NCBI RefSeq assembly: GCF_004752005.1
Contig: NZ_CP038493.1
Location: 2,752,302 to 2,816,301, forward strand
Direction: 5' to 3'
From: Thalassotalea sp. HSM 43
GTDB lineage: Bacteria > Pseudomonadota > Gammaproteobacteria > Enterobacterales > Alteromonadaceae
DNA: 64,000 nucleotides
Positions 58,038 to 64,000 of the stretch are shown piece by piece. Position 1 is the first letter of the stretch. Every line of letters starts with the position of its first letter. Under the pieces are notes generated by a model that searched no databases, was not told the origin of the DNA, and saw nothing but the letters and a program-made list of their open reading frames with translations. The translations under genes were made by a program, and so were the position numbers.

Positions 58038-60605
58038 CTATAACGATTTTTTTAATTGATACAGTAAATCAAGTGCTTGTCTGGGGCTCAAATCATCGAT
58101 ATCTAGGCTGTCTAGCTGCTCTATGATTGGGTGTGCCTCATTAAACATATCGACCTGCATCGTATCGCTTGGCGCTTGCGACAATATTGTTGGTTTTGCT
58201 TGGCTTTCTAGCTCACCTAAACGCTGCTTCGCGCGAGTTATGACGACTTTAGGTACACCGGCCAATTGCGCAACTTGCAAACCAAAACTTTTCGACGCTG
58301 CCCCTTCTTGCACTGCGTGCATAAAGACAATAGAGTCGCCATGCTCAATGGCATCTAAATGCACATTGGCAAGATTATCCATTTGCTCGGCCAATTCGGT
58401 TAATTCAAAATAATGACTGGCAAATAAGGTAAATGCTTTTGAGTTTAAAGCCAGATATTCAGCACAAGCCCAGGCTAACGATAAGCCATCGTAGGTGGAT
58501 GTACCACGACCAATCTCATCGAGCAGTACCAATGACTTATCCGAGGCATTATTTAAAATATTGGCTGTCTCGGTCATTTCGACCATAAAGGTTGAGCGGC
58601 CACTTGCCAGATCATCTGAGGCGCCAATACGGGTAAAGATGCGATCCACTATGCCTATGGTCGCGCTGTCGGCAGGGACAAAGCAGCCAACATGAGCGAG
58701 TAGGGTGATCAATGCGGTTTGTCGCATATAGGTTGATTTACCACCCATATTTGGACCGGTAATGATCAACATTCGACGCTCATTATTTAATTCCACCGGG
58801 TTGGCGATAAAGGCGTCTTTACTGACTTGCTCAACCACTGGATGACGACCAGCATTAATGTGTATGCCGGGTTCATTGGTCAATGTTGGCTTTTGATAAT
58901 TTAATGTTTGCGAACGTTCAGCAAAGGTATTGAGAACATCGAGTGTAGCGACCGATTGCGCACATGTTTGCAATTGTTCGATATGATCAGCGATAAGATC
59001 AAATAACTCATCATAGAGGCGTTTTTCTAAGGCCAAATAACGACTTTGCGCGGTTAAAACCTTTTCTTCGTGTGATTTTAACTCTTGGGTAATAAAGCGT
59101 TCGTTATTCTTTAAGGTTTGCCGGCGAATATAATGATCGGGCACATCTTGTGACTGGTTGCGGCTGATCTCAATATAAAAACCATGAACTTTATTGTAGC
59201 CAACCTTCAAGGTAGAGATACCGGTTTGCTCTCGCTCTTTGGCTTCTAATTGCGCAAGGAACTCGCTAGCGCCTTTGCTTAAACCACGTAATTCGTCTAA
59301 CTCGCTGTGATAACCTTCGGCAATCACCCCGCCGTCTCGTATTAATACCGGTGGGTTATCGATAATCGCTTCGCTCAACAATTGCTGAACATAGTCTATC
59401 GGTGTGACTTGCTCTGATAATTGCTGCATCAATGTAGATTGACATAGGCCGCTCAATTCATTGAGCTCGGGTAATAAGGTCAGTGCATTACGCAATCGTG
59501 CAAAGTCTCGTGGGCGTGCACTGCGCAAGGCGATGCGTGAGACAATACGTTCAATATCGCCCATACCTTTAATGACATCAAACAAGTCTTCTTGGACATC
59601 GATATCTAGGATGCTACTAATGGCGTCTTGACGTTGCGCTAAGGTATCGATATCGCGTAACGGAAAATGTAGCCAGCGTTTTAGTAAACGAGAGCCCATA
59701 GCCGAGGCGCTTTTATCAAGTACCGATGCCAAAGTGTTATCGACCGTACCCGATAGGTTGACGGTTAATTCAAGGTTTTTACGAGTTGCTGCGTCAAGAA
59801 TAACGCCTTGTGAATAGGCTTCAGCTTTGATACTGCGAATATGTGGCAGCGCCGAACGTTGAGTATCTTTAACGTACTGCAATAAACAGCCTGCAGCGCA
59901 CAAGCCAAGCGGATAATCGTCAACGCCATAGCCTGATAATGCCGTTGTTGAAAACTGCTCATTTAGCACTTTTTTAGCCGTTGCTAAATCGTATTCCCAC
60001 TCTGGTCGACGTCGACTGCCTTTGATTTGTTCAATAAGTGCTTGTTGACTAAATGATTCTGGATACAGCAACTCGGCAGGATTCAATCGCTGCAATTCCG
60101 CCTGTAATTGTTCTTCTGTATTGGGTTCACAGATAACAAAGCGACCTGAGCTCATATCTAAATAAGCAACACCATAGCTATCTTGGTGCTCAAATACCGA
60201 GACCAATAGATTATCATGCTTGTCTTCAAGCAAGGCCTCATCTGAGATAGTGCCTGGGGTGATGATGCGCACCACTTTGCGTTCGACCGGACCTTTGCTA
60301 GTTGCTGGATCGCCTATTTGCTCACAGATAGCAACGGACTCGCCCAATTGCACTAATTTCGCTAAATAACCTTCTACCGCATGATAAGGGACACCGGCCA
60401 TGGGGATGGCATTGCCGCCGGATTTACCACGTGCGGTCAGTGAGATATCAAGTAAGTCTGCGGCTCTTTTAGCGTCATCATAAAATAACTCGTAGAAGTC
60501 ACCCATACGATAAAATAGCAGAATGTGTTTAAATTCAGATTTTATGGTCAAATACTGCCGCATCATCGGCGTCGGATTGGTATTTTTTAAGAGATCGTCT
60601 GTCAT
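58038..60605 (-). CDS. mutS: DNA mismatch repair protein MutS
   Basis: An 855-aa mismatch-binding ATPase. The N-terminal mismatch motif [11 protein letters not shown] includes the conserved Phe-x-Glu, Walker A is GPNMGGKST, Walker [13 protein letters not shown] and the His loop [11 protein letters not shown]. The C-terminal tetramerisation segment ends [16 protein letters not shown]. Full length. Confidence 0.98.
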   Translation of the reverse strand: MTDDLLKNTNPTPMMRQYLTIKSEFKHILLFYRMGDFYELFYDDAKRAADLLDISLTARGKSGGNAIPMAGVPYHAVEGYLAKLVQLGESVAICEQIGDPATSKGPVERKVVRIITPGTISDEALLEDKHDNLLVSVFEHQDSYGVAYLDMSSGRFVICEPNTEEQLQAELQRLNPAELLYPESFSQQALIEQIKGSRRRPEWEYDLATAKKVLNEQFSTTALSGYGVDDYPLGLCAAGCLLQYVKDTQRSALPHIRSIKAEAYSQGVILDAATRKNLELTVNLSGTVDNTLASVLDKSASAMGSRLLKRWLHFPLRDIDTLAQRQDAISSILDIDVQEDLFDVIKGMGDIERIVSRIALRSARPRDFARLRNALTLLPELNELSGLCQSTLMQQLSEQVTPIDYVQQLLSEAIIDNPPVLIRDGGVIAEGYHSELDELRGLSKGASEFLAQLEAKEREQTGISTLKVGYNKVHGFYIEISRNQSQDVPDHYIRRQTLKNNERFITQELKSHEEKVLTAQSRYLALEKRLYDELFDLIADHIEQLQTCAQSVATLDVLNTFAERSQTLNYQKPTLTNEPGIHINAGRHPVVEQVSKDAFIANPVELNNERRMLIITGPNMGGKSTYMRQTALITLLAHVGCFVPADSATIGIVDRIFTRIGASDDLASGRSTFMVEMTETANILNNASDKSLVLLDEIGRGTSTYDGLSLAWACAEYLALNSKAFTLFASHYFELTELAEQMDNLANVHLDAIEHGDSIVFMHAVQEGAASKSFGLQVAQLAGVPKVVITRAKQRLGELESQAKPTILSQAPSDTMQVDMFNEAHPIIEQLDSLDIDDLSPRQALDLLYQLKKSL

Positions 60606-60925
60606 TTATTAACTTATTTTTATTGGCTTGGCCCTAAATTGTTAATGCCGGCAAAGGCTTAGGAATCGCGCTACGGGGCCGAGAAATATCTAGTGAAATT
60701 GGTAATCTAAAGATGTTAAAATAATCTGCAGTAAAGCGCAAAGTTGTTTTGCTCTACAACGCGTAAACTTTGCCAAGTAAAACTACTGTATAAATACTGA
60801 ATTCCACTGTTGTAAACACTGTATTAAATCGTCTTTTAGCACTTTTTGATAAACTTGATGCGTATTTTATATTGTTATATATCAACGTCTTAGGTTGTAT
60901 TTTGAACGATTTAAAGAAAAAGGTG
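60606..60925. other. Intergenic stretch mutS/recA, no gene seen
   Basis: About 320 bp of A+T-rich sequence upstream of the recA promoter and mutS. It must hold the mutS promoter. No tRNA, small RNA or coding frame is evident. Confidence 0.4.
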
Positions 60926-60953
60926 TTGATACTGTACGATTATACAGTATACT
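60926..60953 (+). promoter_or_regulatory. recA promoter with LexA box
   Basis: -35 TTGATA (60926-60931), 16 bp, -10 TATACT (60948-60953). The whole spacer CTGTACGATTATACAG (60932-60947) is a LexA box, so LexA binding would block polymerase. Palindrome arms CTGT and ACAG are perfect. Confidence 0.93.
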
Positions 60954-60998
60954 ATTTCTCAACTACTGGATAAATTATAAAAATTACTGGAGACAACA

Positions 60999-62024
60999 AT
61001 GGATGCGAATAAAGAAAAGGCGTTAGCCGCAGCATTAGGCCAAATCGAACGTCAATTCGGTAAAGGTTCAATCATGAAATTAGGTGAGAACCGCAGCATG
61101 GACGTTGAAACAGTATCGACTGGTTCATTATCGTTAGACGTTGCATTAGGTGCTGGCGGTTTACCTATGGGTCGTATCATTGAAATCTACGGTCCAGAAT
61201 CAAGTGGTAAAACCACATTAACGCTAGAAGTTATTGCTGAAGCACAACGCAACGGCAAAGTCTGTGCGTTTGTTGATGCTGAGCACGCACTAGACCCTAT
61301 TTACGCTGAAAAGCTTGGCGTTAATATCGATGACTTACTTGTTTCACAACCAGATACGGGTGAACAAGCGCTAGAGATTTGTGACATGCTGACTCGTTCA
61401 GGCGCGGTTGACCTTATCGTGGTTGACTCGGTAGCGGCGTTAACGCCAAAAGCTGAAATCGAAGGTGATATGGGTGATAGTCACATGGGTTTACAAGCTC
61501 GTATGCTGTCACAAGCTATGCGTAAACTTACCGGTAACTTGAAACAATCAAACACCATGATGATTTTCATTAACCAAATCCGTATGAAGATTGGTGTAAT
61601 GTTCGGTAACCCAGAAACGACGACCGGTGGTAACGCACTAAAATTCTACGCGTCAGTACGTTTAGATATTCGTCGTATCGGTGCGGTAAAAGAGGGTGAC
61701 CAAATTACCGGTAACGAAACGCGTGTTAAGGTTGTTAAAAACAAAATTGCACCACCATTCAAACAAGCTGAGTTCCAAATCATGTACGGTGAAGGTATCA
61801 ACAACATTGGTGAGTTGATTGACCTAGGTGTACAACATAAGCTGGTTGAAAAAGCCGGTGCTTGGTATAGCTGTAACGGTGAACGTATTGGTCAAGGTAA
61901 AGCTAATGCATGTAAATTCTTGAAAGAAAACACCGCAATGGCAAAAGATCTTGATGCTAAGTTACGCGCTATGTTGTTAACGACAGTTAAGGACAGTGAA
62001 GAAGAAGCGGTTGAAGTTGAATAA
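60999..62024 (+). CDS. recA: Recombinase RecA
   Basis: A 341-aa ATPase for homologous recombination and LexA co-protease activity. Walker A is GPESSGKTT, and [28 protein letters not shown] and [28 protein letters not shown] are intact. GGAG precedes the ATG. A terminator follows at once; recX, which follows recA in many relatives, is absent here. Confidence 0.98.
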   Translation: MDANKEKALAAALGQIERQFGKGSIMKLGENRSMDVETVSTGSLSLDVALGAGGLPMGRIIEIYGPESSGKTTLTLEVIAEAQRNGKVCAFVDAEHALDPIYAEKLGVNIDDLLVSQPDTGEQALEICDMLTRSGAVDLIVVDSVAALTPKAEIEGDMGDSHMGLQARMLSQAMRKLTGNLKQSNTMMIFINQIRMKIGVMFGNPETTTGGNALKFYASVRLDIRRIGAVKEGDQITGNETRVKVVKNKIAPPFKQAEFQIMYGEGINNIGELIDLGVQHKLVEKAGAWYSCNGERIGQGKANACKFLKENTAMAKDLDAKLRAMLLTTVKDSEEEAVEVE

Positions 62025-62047
62025 CATTAACGCTTAATCTTACAGAT

Positions 62048-62078
62048 AAAAAAAACCGCTCTTAAGAGCGGTTTTTTT
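62048..62078. terminator. Terminator between recA and the S9 peptidase gene
   Basis: AAAACCGCTCTTAAGAGCGGTTTT: an uninterrupted palindrome with A and T tails, bidirectional. Confidence 0.92.
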
Positions 62079-62102
62079 ATGTCTTATTTAGTGGTGTAAC
62101 CA

Positions 62103-64000
62103 TTAACCACCAATGTGTTGATTAAGAAAGTCGATGACTTTTTTGTTTGCTTTAACACGGTTAGATTCGATTCTAAAACCATGGTATTCATCATCCACAA
62201 ACAAGGTTTCCACTTTACGATCCATATCTTCTAATCGACTGGCTAAATCTTCAGCATGCTCGATTGGTGTGCGATCATCTTCAGAACCATGAATTAATAG
62301 CACTGGTGTTTTCAGTTTGTCTAAATTGTAATATGGCGATTGGCTACGTAATGTTTTCTCATCATCACTGATCGCTTCATTTAGATAATCTGCACCATAG
62401 GCTGAGTCAGGAATGTCACCTCGATCATAAGCCGCTTCTAGTTCAAAGATACCAGCTGCTGCAATAGAACACTTATACAAGTCCGGTTCCACTATAGAGC
62501 TTTGTAGCGCCGAGTAAGCGCCAAAACTCCAACCGTAGATACACAGTTTGTTGGCATCTGCGATACCGCTATTTACAGCCCACTTTGTCGCATCGATGAT
62601 GTCATATTGAATTTCGGTACCCCATTTTTTATCACCCATGTGCATGAAGTTTTCGCCGAAACCGTCTGACCCTCTAAAGTTAACTTGTAATACGGCAAAA
62701 CCGTTAGAGGTTAGGGTTTGTACGTGAGAATCATAACCCCAATAGTCTCGTGCTCTTGGGCCACCGTGTGGCATAACCACCAATGGTAAGTTTTTACCGT
62801 CAATATTATTCGGCAAGCTAATATAGCCTAGTAATTCAACACCATCTCTTGCTTTAAACCTAAACGGTTCCATTGCCGATAGTTCTTTTGTCTCCAACCA
62901 CTCATAGCTCTTGAACAAGAACTTCGCTTTGTTTTCAACCGTATCGTATAAATAGAAGGTACCAGGGTTTCTATCGCCGTGTGTTAATACAACGACGGTT
63001 GAACCGTCTTGTGTGGTACTCGTGATATCAACAGAGTCACCTTTGAAAGACTTATAAAGAATTTGATGAACATTGGCTAATGGTACTTTTTTAGTAAACA
63101 TTAGGTAATTTGAATAATCTTCATCAATTTTAATGCCGTAAGGTACGCGGTCTCTGTCATAAAGCATACGGCTTATAACGGCGGTCTCACTTTTAAAAAC
63201 CTTACTAGATTTTTTCTTTTTAAAGTTATACGAGTACAAGGTACCGTTGTCGCCATCATCAAAGAGGGTGTAGTAAAGCTTGTTATTGTCTGCGCTAAAA
63301 CCGTAGACGTCGACTTTGTCTTTGGCAAAATCCACATCGATATCAAATGGGAAATCGCCCCATTCACCGCCAGGTTCGCGGTAATAAAGCAACGTATCGT
63401 CATAACCGACCGTGCCTTTGGCAAAACGAACTTCTTTATCGTGATCAAGCCAGAATCTATTACCACGACCTGGTGATTTCATAATGCGTTTTTGCGCACC
63501 GGTATAAACGTTAAGACGAACTAACTCTGGTGCACGTTGTTCTTGATGTCTTGCTCTTAACCAAGGGCGAACCATGATTAAGATGTTATCGTCGTCGCCA
63601 TCTAGAGTATCAACGACCGTACCGTAACCACTGAAGGTTTTACGCTTTGATGTTGAACCAACGTCACCGTTATGATTATTTGAGAAGATAGGTTCACGTC
63701 TACTACCATCGTAGTTTATGGCAAATAAACGACCTGTCAGAGCCTCTACGCCTAACGCACCGGTCTCAGTCAATAGCGAGACGACGACGCGCTCGTTATT
63801 CACCCAGTGGTAATTACCGACACTTTCTTTACCACCCATGATTAAGGTAAATACCAGCTTTTTGGATTCTGTTTCCATAAATGCCAATACATATTCGCCT
63901 TCATGATAGGTTCTAACGGCCAAGTGTTTTCCATCTGGAGATATTTTTGCGGAGGTGTACATAGGCTTTTTGGCATACTTAGCAAGCTCTTCTAGATCGG
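62103..64000 (-). CDS. S9 family prolyl oligopeptidase-type hydrolase (partial)
   Basis: The gene runs off the window: the frame stays open past the ATG at 63962 to the edge, adding DLEELAKYAKKP before MYTSAKISPDGKHLAVR, so the true N terminus, probably with a signal peptide, is missing. The N-terminal part is a beta-propeller-like region. The C-terminal alpha/beta-hydrolase has catalytic Ser in YGWSFGAYSAL, Asp in HGSEDDRTPIEHA and His in EYHGF. It likely cleaves peptides in the periplasm. It is convergent with recA. Confidence 0.92.
   Translation of the reverse strand, partial: DLEELAKYAKKPMYTSAKISPDGKHLAVRTYHEGEYVLAFMETESKKLVFTLIMGGKESVGNYHWVNNERVVVSLLTETGALGVEALTGRLFAINYDGSRREPIFSNNHNGDVGSTSKRKTFSGYGTVVDTLDGDDDNILIMVRPWLRARHQEQRAPELVRLNVYTGAQKRIMKSPGRGNRFWLDHDKEVRFAKGTVGYDDTLLYYREPGGEWGDFPFDIDVDFAKDKVDVYGFSADNNKLYYTLFDDGDNGTLYSYNFKKKKSSKVFKSETAVISRMLYDRDRVPYGIKIDEDYSNYLMFTKKVPLANVHQILYKSFKGDSVDITSTTQDGSTVVVLTHGDRNPGTFYLYDTVENKAKFLFKSYEWLETKELSAMEPFRFKARDGVELLGYISLPNNIDGKNLPLVVMPHGGPRARDYWGYDSHVQTLTSNGFAVLQVNFRGSDGFGENFMHMGDKKWGTEIQYDIIDATKWAVNSGIADANKLCIYGWSFGAYSALQSSIVEPDLYKCSIAAAGIFELEAAYDRGDIPDSAYGADYLNEAISDDEKTLRSQSPYYNLDKLKTPVLLIHGSEDDRTPIEHAEDLASRLEDMDRKVETLFVDDEYHGFRIESNRVKANKKVIDFLNQHIGG

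Overview
The window looks like a chromosomal segment of a marine gammaproteobacterium of the order Alteromonadales. The gene order and protein sequences fit Colwelliaceae best (Thalassotalea- or Colwellia-like). This placement is inferred from conserved synteny (rpoE-rseABC-lepA-lepB-rnc-era-recO-pdxJ-acpS; barA/rlmD-relA-mazG-pyrG-eno-ftsB-ispDF-truD-surE-pcm-nlpD-rpoS/mutS-recA) and was not checked by any search.

Layout. (1) Bases 1 to about 5570 are the attI-proximal end of a chromosomal integron. It holds twelve cassettes, the last one cut by the window edge, all read on the minus strand and separated by eleven related attC sites of about 95-101 bp. Two cassettes occur as identical tandem pairs. 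An attI region follows, then about 300 bp carrying two perfect 20-bp palindromes plus a degenerate third copy, then a plus-strand integron integrase whose promoter overlaps a LexA box. Cassette products are mostly unrecognised; several carry signal peptides or membrane segments and one has ankyrin repeats. (2) 6.6-20.1 kb is housekeeping: purL, mltF, tadA, hemW, rdgB, a DUF4426 protein, yggT, proC, yggS and the twitching ATPases pilT and pilU. (3) 20.1-28.5 kb holds a large REP-like palindrome, a MetJ operator and metK, rsmE, gshB, yqgE, slyD, ygfZ, sdhE, ygfX and nadB. (4) 28.5-38.1 kb is the sigma-E operon with an apparent autoregulated promoter, followed by lepA, lepB, rnc, era, recO, pdxJ and acpS. 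(5) 38.1-50.6 kb holds barA, rlmD, relA, mazG, an uncharacterised two-repeat protein, yjbQ, pyrG and eno. (6) 50.8-64 kb holds an orphan gene, then ftsB, ispD, ispF, truD, surE, pcm, a yqaA-like gene, nlpD and rpoS in a tight run, then mutS, recA with its LexA box, and a truncated S9 peptidase.

Themes. Stress-response regulators are concentrated here: rpoE/rseABC, relA, barA, rpoS, and LexA control of both recA and the integron integrase. DNA damage would be expected to induce recA and cassette recombination together. The region least explained by known families is the integron: its cassette products, the palindromes between attI and intI, and the recent cassette duplications. Outside it, the main unknowns are the 382-aa two-repeat protein, the 216-aa protein before ftsB and a 42-aa basic ORF next to tadA.
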